Shown here in pieces: positions 1-6,892 of a DNA stretch of 10,664 bases; position 1 is the first letter of the stretch, and each line of letters begins with the position of its first letter. Source of the DNA: Euzebyaceae bacterium (GTDB lineage: Bacteria; Actinomycetota; Nitriliruptoria; Euzebyales; Egibacteraceae); contig JACCVM010000263.1 of the NCBI GenBank assembly GCA_013698135.1, forward strand, positions 1 through 10,664, read 5' to 3'. The notes under the pieces are model-generated. The model was given only the letters and a program-made list of their open reading frames with translations. It searched no databases and was not told the DNA's origin. The translations under genes were made by a program, and so were the position numbers.

Positions 1-649
1 TCCCGGCGCGCTGGCCCAGTCGCGGGCGCAGGAAGCCGGCGAGGTCGCCGTCGGGGATGAAGCAGATGTCCGAGCTGTCCGGCTTGGCCGCCGTGAGCAG
101 GCCGCGCTCGGCCGCCATCGCCCGCAGCGATGACTTGCGGTACTCGCCGACCGGCCACAGGGTGGCGACCAACTGGCGCTGGTCGGCCATGTACAGCACA
201 TAGGTCTGATCTTTGTCCGCATCGGCGGCCCGCCACAGGTGCGCGGTGCCGTCGTCGTCGCGACGCAGGCGGACATGATGGCCGGTGGCGAGGGCGTCGA
301 AGCCGACAGCCCGCGCCCGGTCCAGCAGCGCCGCGTACTTGACCCGCTCGTTGCAGCGCACGCACGGGTTGGGGGTGCGCCCTGCCTCGTACTCGCTGAC
401 GAAGTCGTCGACGACCCGCTCGGCGAAGGCGGCGGAAAAGTCCCACACGGCGAAGGCGATGCCAAGGCGGTCGGCGACCCGTCGCGCGTCGCGGGCATCA
501 TCCAGGGTGCAGCAGCCCTTGCCGGGCAGGCCCGAGGGCGTGGCGGCCATCTTCAGATGGACGCCGGTGACGTCGTGGCCCTGCTCCACGAGCAGCGCTG
601 CGGCCATCGACGAGTCGACGCCGCCGGACATCGCGACCAGGACCTTCAC
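1..649 (-). CDS. mnmA: tRNA-specific 2-thiouridylase MnmA (3' part cut by window edge)
   Basis: MnmA adenylates and then thiolates U34 of tRNAs for Lys, Glu and Gln, using sulfur passed on from a cysteine desulfurase; it is cytoplasmic. The first 216 residues are visible. The N-terminal PP-loop ATP motif is SGGVDSS (about residues 8-14). NPCVRCN at 94-100 carries the first catalytic cysteine (C96, equivalent to E. coli C102). KPDSSDICF at 189-197 carries the persulfide cysteine (C196, equivalent to E. coli C199). The family is about 360 residues long, so roughly 40 percent lies beyond base 1. Two adjacent GTG codons (652 and 649) could start it; I chose GTGAAG at 649 because homologues typically begin MKVL. 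It lies 11 bases after the cysteine desulfurase stop, so the two are probably one transcript. No strong ribosome-binding site is visible apart from a GGTGG-like stretch, which suggests translational coupling. Confidence 0.93.
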   Translation of the reverse strand, partial: MKVLVAMSGGVDSSMAAALLVEQGHDVTGVHLKMAATPSGLPGKGCCTLDDARDARRVADRLGIAFAVWDFSAAFAERVVDDFVSEYEAGRTPNPCVRCNERVKYAALLDRARAVGFDALATGHHVRLRRDDDGTAHLWRAADADKDQTYVLYMADQRQLVATLWPVGEYRKSSLRAMAAERGLLTAAKPDSSDICFIPDGDLAGFLRPRLGQRAG

Positions 650-660
650 CACGCCACCGC

Positions 661-1815
661 CTACAGGTAGCCGCCGCCGGCGTCGCGCAGTCGCTTGACG
701 CAGTCGCCGAACACCTCGACGGCAGTGTCGATGTCGGCCTGTGTGGTGGTGCGCCCGCAGGTCAGGCGCAGGTGAGCCTTGTCCGCCGGCGCGTCGATCG
801 CGGACAGGACGTGGCTGGCGGCGGCGGCGCCCGACTGGCAGGCGGAACCAGCTGAGGCGGCGACCCCCGCCATGTCCAGCGCGAACAGCAACGCTTCGCC
901 GTTGCAGCTGTCCACGGCGACGTTGGCGTTGTGTGGCAGCCGGCGCTCGGCATGCCCATTCAGTCCAACGCCGTCGACTGCTAGCAGCCCGGACAGCAGG
1001 CGGTCGCGAAGCCACCGCAGTCGGGGCACCTCGACGTCCATGGTCTGGGCCGCCAGCTCCACCGCCGCGCCGCAGCCCACGATTCCGGCGGTGTTGAACG
1101 TCCCCGAGCGGATGCCGCGCTCCTGGCCGCCGCCGTGCAGCAGCGACTGTGCGGGCACATCGCGCGCCTGCACCCAGACGCCCACTCCCTTGGGCCCATT
1201 GATCTTGTGGGCCGACAGCGACAGCGCACTCAGGGACCAACCGGCGACATCCAGGTGCGTGCGGCCGAACGCCTGCACCGCGTCGGTGTGCAACGGCACC
1301 CGCCGTCCGGCCAGCGCCGGGCCGATGACCTCCAGCGGCTGGACCGTGCCGATCTCGTTGTTGGCGGCCATCACACTGACCAGCACCGTGTCGTCGTGCA
1401 CGGCGTCCAGCAGCCGGTCGGCGTCGACGACGCCGTCGGGCTGCACCGGCACGACAGTCAACTCGAAACCCTGGTGGTCGGCCAGCCACTGCACGGTCTC
1501 CAGCACCGCGTGGTGCTCGATCGCGGTGGTCACCAGGTGGTTGCCACGGCCTGCCGTCCGGGCCGCCCAGGCCGTGCCCTTGATCGCGGCGTTGTCCGAC
1601 TCCGTGCCGCCGGAGGTGAACACGACGTCCAGCGGTGCGACGCCCAGGGCGGTCGCGACCTGCTCGCGGGCCTGCTCCACTGCGGCGCGCGCTGCCCGTC
1701 CCGCGCGGTGCGACGACGACGGGTTGCCGTGCTCGGCTTCCAGGTAGGGCAGCATCGTCGCCAGGACGCCAGGATCAAGCGGCGTCGTGGCGGCGTGGTC
1801 CAGGTAGATCGTCAC
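661..1815 (-). CDS. iscS: Cysteine desulfurase (IscS/NifS family, class V aminotransferase fold)
   Basis: This 384-residue PLP enzyme removes sulfur from L-cysteine as a persulfide and hands it to acceptors such as MnmA or Fe-S scaffold proteins. The N-terminus YLDHAATTP is the family hallmark. TSGGTESDN (67-75) contacts the cofactor phosphate and H101/H102 stack on the PLP ring. HTDAVQ (176-181) holds the pyridine-binding Asp178. SAHKINGPKG (201-210) carries the Schiff-base Lys204. GSACQSG (323-329) carries the persulfide Cys326 on the mobile loop. The start is GTG at 1815; no clear Shine-Dalgarno precedes it and a GC hairpin sits about 17 bases upstream. The following gene is mnmA, 11 bases on, so the likely main job is tRNA thiolation, as with the mycobacterial Rv3025c/Rv3024c pair (from memory). 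Housekeeping Fe-S assembly is also possible. No iscU or iscA scaffold gene is next to it here. Confidence 0.95.
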   Translation of the reverse strand: MTIYLDHAATTPLDPGVLATMLPYLEAEHGNPSSSHRAGRAARAAVEQAREQVATALGVAPLDVVFTSGGTESDNAAIKGTAWAARTAGRGNHLVTTAIEHHAVLETVQWLADHQGFELTVVPVQPDGVVDADRLLDAVHDDTVLVSVMAANNEIGTVQPLEVIGPALAGRRVPLHTDAVQAFGRTHLDVAGWSLSALSLSAHKINGPKGVGVWVQARDVPAQSLLHGGGQERGIRSGTFNTAGIVGCGAAVELAAQTMDVEVPRLRWLRDRLLSGLLAVDGVGLNGHAERRLPHNANVAVDSCNGEALLFALDMAGVAASAGSACQSGAAAASHVLSAIDAPADKAHLRLTCGRTTTQADIDTAVEVFGDCVKRLRDAGGGYL

Positions 1816-1831
1816 CGCAGGGACGGTAGCG

Positions 1832-1850
1832 CGCTGCGGTTCCCGCAGCG
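1832..1850 (-). terminator. Perfect 8-bp GC hairpin between the L,D-transpeptidase gene and iscS
   Basis: CGCTGCGG (1832-1839) and CCGCAGCG (1843-1850) are perfect inverted repeats around a 3-base loop. The hairpin starts 20 bases after the L,D-transpeptidase stop and ends about 17 bases before the iscS GTG. No T-run follows it on the minus strand, so it is not a classical intrinsic terminator. It could be a weak terminator, an mRNA processing or stabilising element, or a structure that affects iscS translation. Confidence 0.4.
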
Positions 1851-1870
1851 AGCGCAGCCATACCCAGTCG

Positions 1871-3523
1871 TCAGTAGGTCGCGACCCGCTCGCCCATGAA
1901 GATCTTGGGGTACAGAAAGTCCTGGTTGCCGTTGTAAGTGCGCCCGCAGCCGTGGCTGGCCGGATAGAGCGGGACGCTCGGGTAGCCGTGGATGGCGTAG
2001 CCGCCGTAGAAGAAGATCGGTCGGTACATCTGATTGTGGGTCTGCAGGTAGTCGCGCTTCTCGTACACGGTGAACGTGCCGCGCACCATCGGCGTCGAAG
2101 CCTTGCCGGTGGAGGTGTGGATGTGGTGGGCGACCTTGCCGTCCTTCACGAGCAGGATCAGCTGGCGACCAATGTCGATCTCCACGTGGGTGCTGGGCAG
2201 ATCCGGCCGGCGCACCGCGTGGCGCGGGTTGCGCAGCATGCGACGCCACTCGTCGTTGCCGAACGTGCCGTTCGGGGTGCGGCCGGCGACCTTCTCGAAG
2301 GCGTACACCGCCCACACGGTGAAGCGGTCGACGCGCCCGTCGACCTGCGGCATGTGATAGCCCTGACGGTGCAGCACCCGCTCGGCGCAGTACCACCGTC
2401 GCATCCCACCGCGGCGAAGCTGACAGCTGGCGACCACGGAAACAGACTTCTTGGCGGCGACCACCACGACCTTGCGCGGCTCGTAGCGCTTGAACCACCA
2501 CGCTGCCGGGTCGGCGAGCTCGCGGCCACCGGTCACCAGCACCGGGGCGTCGCGGCGAACGCCGGCCCACACCCCGGCATAGGAGGCGGCCAGCCCGTTG
2601 TTCCGGCTGATGAGGACCGGCGAGCCGCGCAGGCCATGCCGACGGGCGGCGGCGGCGACGGCGGCGGCGGTGCCCACGGGACCAGGGCGAGCCAGGCGCT
2701 TCAGCCTCGGCAGCTTGCGCACGATCCCCACGGACACCGCCGAGCGGTCTCCGATCACCAGGGCGCGCCGAGCACCCAGCTCGCGAACCCGCCGCTGCAG
2801 CCGCAGCCGCTCGCCGGAGCGTTGGGTCAACAGCAGCGGATAGCGCCTTCCGGCGGCAAGCGCAGCCGCACCAAGGCCGGCGGCCGGCGCGCGCCCGCCC
2901 GCGACGACGACCGTCCGGTGCCGGGCACCCAGCTTGACGGCCCTGCGAGCCACCGCCACCGAGGTTTCGTACCGGTTACCCCTGCCCACCCTGGCGACGG
3001 TCGCCACGTCGCGCAGCCGGGTGACGACCCGCCGGCGCACGTCGCCCACGACGAAGATCCGGTCGGGGTCCAGGCGCCGCAGCTCCCGTCGCACCCTGGG
3101 CGGCACCGAGCGGGTCTTGATCAGCAGCAGCGGACCCCGAACCGTGCCGGCGAGGCTGGACGCGATCATCGGGTCGTAATGGTTGGTCCCGGGAGCGACC
3201 ACCACGCGGCGCGCACCACCCGGCCACCCGCGGCGGCTGACCTTCGCGGAGCCGGCGTAGGGGTTGGTGGGCGCCAGGCGCTTGACGGTCGCACGCGCCC
3301 AGGTCCTGCCGTCCAGGGTGACCGACGCGGACGGCTGGGACAGCGTGCCGTAACCGGCCGGCGGAGGATCTGTCGGGTTGCGCAGCGGCGTGCCCTCACC
3401 GGGCGCAGGCGGATCGAGCTGGTCGGGCGGTGATGGCGAGGCGGCGGCCGCCGGGGCCATCGCCAGCACCAGCACAAAGGCCAGCAGCGCGCTCCAGCCG
3501 CCGGCCGGCCGGCCGTGTGCCAT
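1871..3523 (-). CDS. Secreted cell-wall-binding-repeat protein with C-terminal L,D-transpeptidase (YkuD) domain
   Basis: The 550-residue protein appears exported and attached to the wall. I chose the ATG at 3523 because AAGGTG lies 9 bases upstream and a signal peptide follows at once (basic MAHGR, hydrophobic ALLAFVLVLAMAPAAAA, cleavage near residue 28). A longer in-frame start at 3628 would bury that signal. A Pro-rich linker (about 30-60) is followed by three repeats resembling cell-wall-binding repeat 2 (PF04122; about 75-170, 170-275 and 278-365); the second shows the typical GRGNRYETSVAVA and LVIGDRSAVS. Next comes a peptidoglycan-binding-like segment (about 374-430), then a YkuD domain (about 445-550) with AIHGYPS and SHGCGRT, giving His512, His524 and catalytic Cys526. 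L,D-transpeptidases make 3-3 cross-links or attach proteins to peptidoglycan. The SHGCGRT motif differs slightly from the usual SHGCIRM/V. It lies 139 bases after etfA and probably has its own promoter; TTGGCA at 3615-3610 with GACACT 17 bases on is a weak candidate. Domain boundaries were judged by eye. Confidence 0.88.
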   Translation of the reverse strand: MAHGRPAGGWSALLAFVLVLAMAPAAAASPSPPDQLDPPAPGEGTPLRNPTDPPPAGYGTLSQPSASVTLDGRTWARATVKRLAPTNPYAGSAKVSRRGWPGGARRVVVAPGTNHYDPMIASSLAGTVRGPLLLIKTRSVPPRVRRELRRLDPDRIFVVGDVRRRVVTRLRDVATVARVGRGNRYETSVAVARRAVKLGARHRTVVVAGGRAPAAGLGAAALAAGRRYPLLLTQRSGERLRLQRRVRELGARRALVIGDRSAVSVGIVRKLPRLKRLARPGPVGTAAAVAAAARRHGLRGSPVLISRNNGLAASYAGVWAGVRRDAPVLVTGGRELADPAAWWFKRYEPRKVVVVAAKKSVSVVASCQLRRGGMRRWYCAERVLHRQGYHMPQVDGRVDRFTVWAVYAFEKVAGRTPNGTFGNDEWRRMLRNPRHAVRRPDLPSTHVEIDIGRQLILLVKDGKVAHHIHTSTGKASTPMVRGTFTVYEKRDYLQTHNQMYRPIFFYGGYAIHGYPSVPLYPASHGCGRTYNGNQDFLYPKIFMGERVATY

Positions 3524-3662
3524 GTCTGCCCCCACCTTGGACCCCCGCTCTTCCGATGGATCGAAACGCTCGACCCAGTGCCCGGCAGTGTCTGCTACCG
3601 CGACGCGTTTGCCAAGCCCGTCGTCCACAGTCTCGGTAGCACTGTTGGCCAGGAACTGGGCG

Positions 3663-4631
3663 TCACTTGCGCTTGCGGATCTCCTCGATCAACGGCGGCA
3701 GCACCTTGTACAGGTCGCCCACCACCGCAAAGTCCGCGATAGAGAAGATCGGCGCGTCGGCGTCCTTGTTGATCGCCACGATGGTCTGTGAGGTCTGCAT
3801 GCCGGCGCGGTGCTGGATCGCCCCGGAGATGCCCGCGCCCACGTACAGCTGAGGGGCCACGGTCTTGCCGGTCTGGCCGATCTGGTGCTGGTGGGGATAC
3901 CAGCCCGCGTCGGTGGCGGCGCGGGAAGCCCCCACCGCAGCACCGAGGGCGTCGGCGAGTTCCTCGATGAGCTTGAAGCCCTCCGCGTCGCCGAGACCGC
4001 GGCCTCCAGCCACGATGAAGGAGGCCTCGGTCATCTCCGGACGCCCGCCGGCTTCCTGCTCGACGGTGTCGATGACCTCGGCACGACGCGTCTTGTCGTC
4101 AAGGCTGACGTTTAGGACAACGATCTGGCACTCCGAGGCACCACCCGGCTCAGCGGTGAAGGCGTTGGCCTTGACGCCGATGAACTGGGGACGACCCTCG
4201 CGCACTTTGCAGCGCGAGGCCATCTCGCCACCGAAGATCGCTTTGGTCGCGATCATGGTGTCGCCGTCGAGCTCCAGGTCGGTGGCGTCGGTGACCACGC
4301 CGGCCTCGACGCGAACGGCGGCGCGCGCCACGACGTCGGTGATGAACGGGTCGGCGGGATACAACAGAATCGGCGCGGCGGACTGCTCCAGCGCGGCGAC
4401 CAAGGCCGCGGTCCTTGGCTCGGTAGCGAAGGCGTCAGCGTCCCCGTCGTCCCACACGAACGCCTTGGTCACACCGTAGTCGCCCAGCTTCTCGGCGCTA
4501 GCGGTCGCGCCCTCGCCGAGGACGACGGCGTGGACGCCGCCGCCGCCAACCTCGCGCGCAGCGGTGAGGATCTGGTTGCTGATCTTCTTCGGGGCCCCGG
4601 CGTCGTGGTCGACGAGGACGAGGACGGTCAT
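3663..4631 (-). CDS. etfA: Electron transfer flavoprotein alpha subunit (FixB/EtfA)
   Basis: This 322-residue protein is the FAD-binding half of the EtfAB heterodimer, which takes electrons from acyl-CoA and related dehydrogenases and gives them to a membrane ETF-quinone oxidoreductase. The N-terminal domain (1 to about 190) is the pseudo-nucleotide-binding half. The C-terminal FAD domain carries the family signature: GQTGKTVAPQLYVGAGISGA (252-271), then IQHRAGM (272-278), SQTIVAINKD (281-290) and PIFSIADFAVVGDL (294-307). Length and order match full-length EtfA. The start ATG at 4631 has GGAGGG 3 bases upstream, in the copy nearest etfA of a tandemly duplicated initiation region. etfB lies 152 bases upstream; in most genomes the two genes are much closer. 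Probably co-transcribed with etfB. No T-run terminator is visible after its TGA. Confidence 0.96.
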   Translation of the reverse strand: MTVLVLVDHDAGAPKKISNQILTAAREVGGGGVHAVVLGEGATASAEKLGDYGVTKAFVWDDGDADAFATEPRTAALVAALEQSAAPILLYPADPFITDVVARAAVRVEAGVVTDATDLELDGDTMIATKAIFGGEMASRCKVREGRPQFIGVKANAFTAEPGGASECQIVVLNVSLDDKTRRAEVIDTVEQEAGGRPEMTEASFIVAGGRGLGDAEGFKLIEELADALGAAVGASRAATDAGWYPHQHQIGQTGKTVAPQLYVGAGISGAIQHRAGMQTSQTIVAINKDADAPIFSIADFAVVGDLYKVLPPLIEEIRKRK

Positions 4632-4727
4632 GATCCCTCCGGGATGGGCTGGCCGCCTCGCGACGGCCGACTCTCAATGTGTCATGATCCCTCCAGGATG
4701 GGCTGGCCGCCTCGCGGCGGCCGACTC
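4627..4727 (-). repeat. Tandem duplication (two 47-bp copies, 54-bp period) of the etfA translation-initiation region
   Basis: Copies 4627-4673 and 4681-4727 match at 45 of 47 bases by eye (differences at 4641/4695 and 4663/4717), with 7 bases between them. On the minus strand each copy contains a hairpin, then GGAGGGATCATGAC. The copy at 4627-4673 supplies the real etfA Shine-Dalgarno and ATG; the other is a duplicate about 54 bases earlier in the transcript. Hairpins: 4705-4722 is a perfect 7-bp stem (GGCCGCC/GGCGGCC) with a GCGA loop in RNA. 4651-4668 has the same stem with one pair changed to G-U, so the fold survives. GCGA is a GNRA-type tetraloop. Confidence 0.9.
4674..4685 (-). promoter_or_regulatory. 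Three-codon leader ORF (MTH-stop) upstream of etfA
   Basis: The duplicated initiation region has its own GGAGGG (4694-4689) and an ATG at 4685, read as ATG ACA CAT TGA. It ends 34 bases before the etfA Shine-Dalgarno. The period of 54 bases is 18 codons, so this ATG is in frame with etfA and only the TGA at its fourth codon prevents an N-terminally extended EtfA. It may act as an upstream ORF that captures ribosomes, or it may be a neutral by-product of the duplication. Function is inference. Confidence 0.4.
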
Positions 4728-4748
4728 GGGGTGGTCGGCGTCAGATGG

Positions 4749-4769
4749 ACTGGTCGGGCGGCGACCAGT
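4749..4769 (-). other. Perfect 8-bp hairpin just after etfB
   Basis: ACTGGTCG (4749-4756) and CGACCAGT (4762-4769) are perfect inverted repeats around a 5-base loop. The hairpin begins 14 bases past the etfB stop, and no T-run follows. Beyond it, at 4737-4747, lies GGCGTCAGATG, which is repeated at 4780-4790 across the etfB stop codon; the etfB tail is therefore partly duplicated. The element could attenuate transcription between etfB and etfA or protect the upstream mRNA. Confidence 0.45.
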
Positions 4770-4783
4770 TGCGTTGCTTGGCG

Positions 4784-5572
4784 TCAGATGAACTTGCGGG
4801 CCGCGAGGAAGTCGGCGAGCGCCTGGGCGCCCACCGTTCCCGAACCGTCGTCCTCGACCTTCTCACCAGCCTGCTTCGGCGGCCGCGGCGTGGCCTCGAC
4901 GACCTGGGTCCAGGAACCTTCCAGCCCCACCTGGCCGGCGTCCACGCCGACCGCGGCGAGGTCGCGCGTTTGCAGCGGCTTGGACTTGGCCGCCATGATG
5001 CCCTTGAACGACGGATAGCGAGGCTCGTTGATCGCCTCGACCACGGACACTACGGCGGGCATGTCGGCCCGCACCACGACATGGCCGCTGGGGGTCTCGC
5101 GCTGGGCGGTCAGCGTGTTGCCGTCGATGTCGAGCTGCTTGACATAGGTCAACGCCGGCAGGTCCAGGAACTCGGCAAGCATCGCCGGCAGCAGCATCGT
5201 CCGGGCGTCCGAGGACTGGTTGCCCATGATGATGAGATCGAACTCCTCGTCGGCCAGCGCACCCGCCAGCACCCGAGCGGTGGCCACGGCATCCGAGCCG
5301 TGGATCGCGGGGTCGGTCACCTGGATGGCGCCGTCCAGCCCGTAGGACAGCGCCTTGCGGACTGTGGTCTGCGCCTGCTCGGGACCCATGCACAGCACGA
5401 TCACCTCGGCCGACCCGCGCTCCTTGATGCGCAGCGCCTCCTCGATCGACCATTCGTCGTTGGCGTTGAGGATCGCCTCGCCGCTATCGCGATCCAGGGT
5501 GTGGTCGTCGGGGTCAACCTTCTTGGCCGCTGCCGTGTCGGGCACGCGCTTGACCGGACAGATGATCCTCAC
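4784..5572 (-). CDS. etfB: Electron transfer flavoprotein beta subunit (FixA/EtfB)
   Basis: This 262-residue partner of EtfA binds AMP and docks the dehydrogenases. Family marks are the N-terminus MRIICPVKRVPDT, NANDEWSIEEALRIKE (36-51), VLCMGPEQA (59-67) with the following Arg/Lys helix, MGNQSSDARTMLLPAMLAE (116-134) in the AMP-binding region, and PAVVSVVEAINEPRYPS (172-188), which corresponds to the EtfB signature and recognition-loop region. The start is GTG at 5572, with GGAGGG a few bases upstream. It is the first gene of a minus-strand run (etfB, etfA, and perhaps further) and is divergent from the P1-family peptidase across 177 bases. The tail KFI-TGA is followed by a hairpin and a partial copy of the tail sequence. 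Length and motif order are normal for the family. Confidence 0.96.
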   Translation of the reverse strand: MRIICPVKRVPDTAAAKKVDPDDHTLDRDSGEAILNANDEWSIEEALRIKERGSAEVIVLCMGPEQAQTTVRKALSYGLDGAIQVTDPAIHGSDAVATARVLAGALADEEFDLIIMGNQSSDARTMLLPAMLAEFLDLPALTYVKQLDIDGNTLTAQRETPSGHVVVRADMPAVVSVVEAINEPRYPSFKGIMAAKSKPLQTRDLAAVGVDAGQVGLEGSWTQVVEATPRPPKQAGEKVEDDGSGTVGAQALADFLAARKFI

Positions 5573-5615
5573 CGTTGCCCTCCGCTGGCGTCTCTCGCCG
5601 ATTGGCTGACTTTGC

Positions 5616-5621
5616 AGCCTA
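5616..5621 (-). promoter_or_regulatory. Candidate -10 element for etfB
   Basis: TAGGCT fits the actinobacterial TANNNT -10 pattern. It would start transcription near 5609 and give a leader of about 37 bases that contains the etfB ribosome-binding site. No convincing -35 is visible. On the opposite strand TAGGGT at 5694-5699 is a similar weak candidate for the divergent peptidase gene. Confidence 0.25.
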
Positions 5622-5736
5622 CCGGTTGGTCACCTTGGAGCCGTCGCCCGTGGGGCTCCCGGGGCTGGCCGCCCGCCACGCTGGCTCCCCCGGTAGGGTC
5701 CTCGGGCGCAGCGGCCAACCCCGCCGCGTCGTCGTG

Positions 5737-5752
5737 AAGGGAGGCCACCATC
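5737..5752 (+). promoter_or_regulatory. Strong Shine-Dalgarno (AAGGGAGG) with ATC at the start-codon position
   Basis: AAGGGAGG (5737-5744) is followed by CCACC and then ATC (5750-5752), the ideal spacing for a start codon. The frame is the one that reads into the conserved P1-peptidase N-terminus. An in-frame TGA at 5735-5737 closes the frame upstream. Between it and the GTG at 5867 there is no in-frame ATG, GTG or TTG, only a CTG at 5813 inside the conserved region. Confidence 0.6.
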
Positions 5753-6892
5753 CACCAGGACGCCGAGACCACACCGGCGGGCAAGCCTCGCGCCCGTGCC
5801 CTTGGTATCCCCCTGCAGGGTCGACCTGGCGAGCACAATGCGATCACCGACGTCGCAGGCGTTGGAGTGGGCTACACGACGCTGATTAGCGGGAACGGCC
5901 TGCCGGGCGAGGCCACGGTGCGCACCGGCGTAACCGCCATCCTGCCGCGCGGCCGCGACGGCGTCGGCGTCGCCTGCGCCGCCGGCTGGTCCTGCCTGAA
6001 CGGCAACGGTGAGATGACCGGCACCACCTGGATTTCGGAGACCGGCTCGCTGGCGGTGCCGGTGTTGCTTACCAACACCCACGCGGTCGGGGCCTGCCAC
6101 CGCGGCACCATCGACTGGGTGATGACGCGGCGGCCGGACTCCGAGGGATGGCTGCTGCCCGTCGTGGCCGAGACCTGGGACGGCTATCTCAACGACATCA
6201 ATGCCGGCTCCGTCTCCCCACCTTCCGCCGTGCAAGCCATCGACGCGGCCGCCTCGGGGCCCGTCGAAGAGGGCTCGGTCGGCGGTGGCACGGGCATGAA
6301 CTGCTACGGCTTCAAGGGCGGCAACGGCACCGCTTCACGCATCGTCGACTACGGACCGGACAGCTACGTGGTCGGCGTGTTCCTGCAAGCCAACTTCGGG
6401 CGCCGCCGCGAGCTGACCGTGGCCGGTGTGCACGTCGGCCAGGAGCTACTGGACGACAACCCGATGGAGGAACAGGACGCGGCCGCGCCGCCAGGCGCCG
6501 GCTCGGTCATCGCCGTGGTCGCCACGGACGCGCCACTGCTGCCCGGGCAGTGCCAGGCGCTGGCCCGCCGCGTCCCCCTCGGCCTGGCGAGGACGGGCAC
6601 GACCGGCTCGCACTTCTCCGGCGACATCTTCCTCGCATTCTCCACGGCCAACGCCGGCGCGCTGTCCTCGAATCAGCCAGCGGGAGGCTACGAGACCCTG
6701 CGCTTCGTGGCGTGGGGCGGCATGGACGCGTTCTCCGAGGCCGTGGTGCAGGCGGTGGAGGAAGCCGTCCTCAACGCCCTTGTCGCCAACGAAACCATGA
6801 CCGGCCGCGCAGGTCACCGCTCCCCTGCCCTGCCGCATTCGCGGCTGCGCCAGTTACTGCGCGATCGGAGCACGGTTGCGTCGATGGAGTGA
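5750..6892 (+). CDS. P1-family (S58, DmpA-like) self-cleaving aminopeptidase; apparent ATC start
   Basis: DmpA-type enzymes are Ntn-like hydrolases that cleave themselves before a Ser or Thr nucleophile and then act as aminopeptidases on small, D- or beta-amino-acid peptides and amides. From ATC at 5750 the protein is 380 residues, close to DmpA length. The conserved N-terminus ALGIPLQGRPGEHNAITDV lies at about 17-35. GGGTGMNCYGFKGGNGTASR (178-197) is the family glycine-rich motif. LQANFGRRRELTVAGV (212-227) follows. GAG-SVIAVVATDAPLLP (about 249-265) contains the presumed autocleavage site before Ser252 (DmpA Ser250). LARTGTTGSHFSGDIFLAFS (279-298) is also typical. Starting instead at GTG 5867 would delete 39 residues including conserved ones. 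It is divergent from etfB and followed by a two-copy repeat and a DoxX-like gene. The substrate is unknown. The ATC could be a real rare start, a recent mutation of ATG, or a sequencing error. Confidence 0.88.
   Translation: MHQDAETTPAGKPRARALGIPLQGRPGEHNAITDVAGVGVGYTTLISGNGLPGEATVRTGVTAILPRGRDGVGVACAAGWSCLNGNGEMTGTTWISETGSLAVPVLLTNTHAVGACHRGTIDWVMTRRPDSEGWLLPVVAETWDGYLNDINAGSVSPPSAVQAIDAAASGPVEEGSVGGGTGMNCYGFKGGNGTASRIVDYGPDSYVVGVFLQANFGRRRELTVAGVHVGQELLDDNPMEEQDAAAPPGAGSVIAVVATDAPLLPGQCQALARRVPLGLARTGTTGSHFSGDIFLAFSTANAGALSSNQPAGGYETLRFVAWGGMDAFSEAVVQAVEEAVLNALVANETMTGRAGHRSPALPHSRLRQLLRDRSTVASME

Noticed and set aside
779..1747. 322-residue plus-strand open frame opposite iscS
   Set aside because: Ser/Thr/Ala-rich shadow; the opposite strand has every cysteine desulfurase active-site motif.
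1812..2570. 252-residue minus-strand frame overlapping the L,D-transpeptidase C-terminus
   Set aside because: Different frame of the same DNA, Arg/Pro-rich and without motifs; the YkuD domain is read in the other frame.
1952..3433. 493-residue open frame on the plus strand opposite the L,D-transpeptidase gene
   Set aside because: Antisense shadow from GC bias: low-complexity His/Gly/Arg/Ala-rich translation with no domain, while the minus strand has clear family motifs and a signal peptide.
3524..3628. 35-residue N-terminal extension of the L,D-transpeptidase
   Set aside because: It would place the signal peptide internally, and the ATG at 3523 has its own ribosome-binding site.
4627..4727. 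CRISPR-like repeat or mobile-element end
   Set aside because: Only two direct copies with a 7-base spacer, tied to the etfA start signals; no terminal inverted repeats or transposase.
4745..5737. 330-residue plus-strand frame opposite etfB
   Set aside because: His/Gly/Arg-rich shadow; etfB on the other strand is unambiguous.
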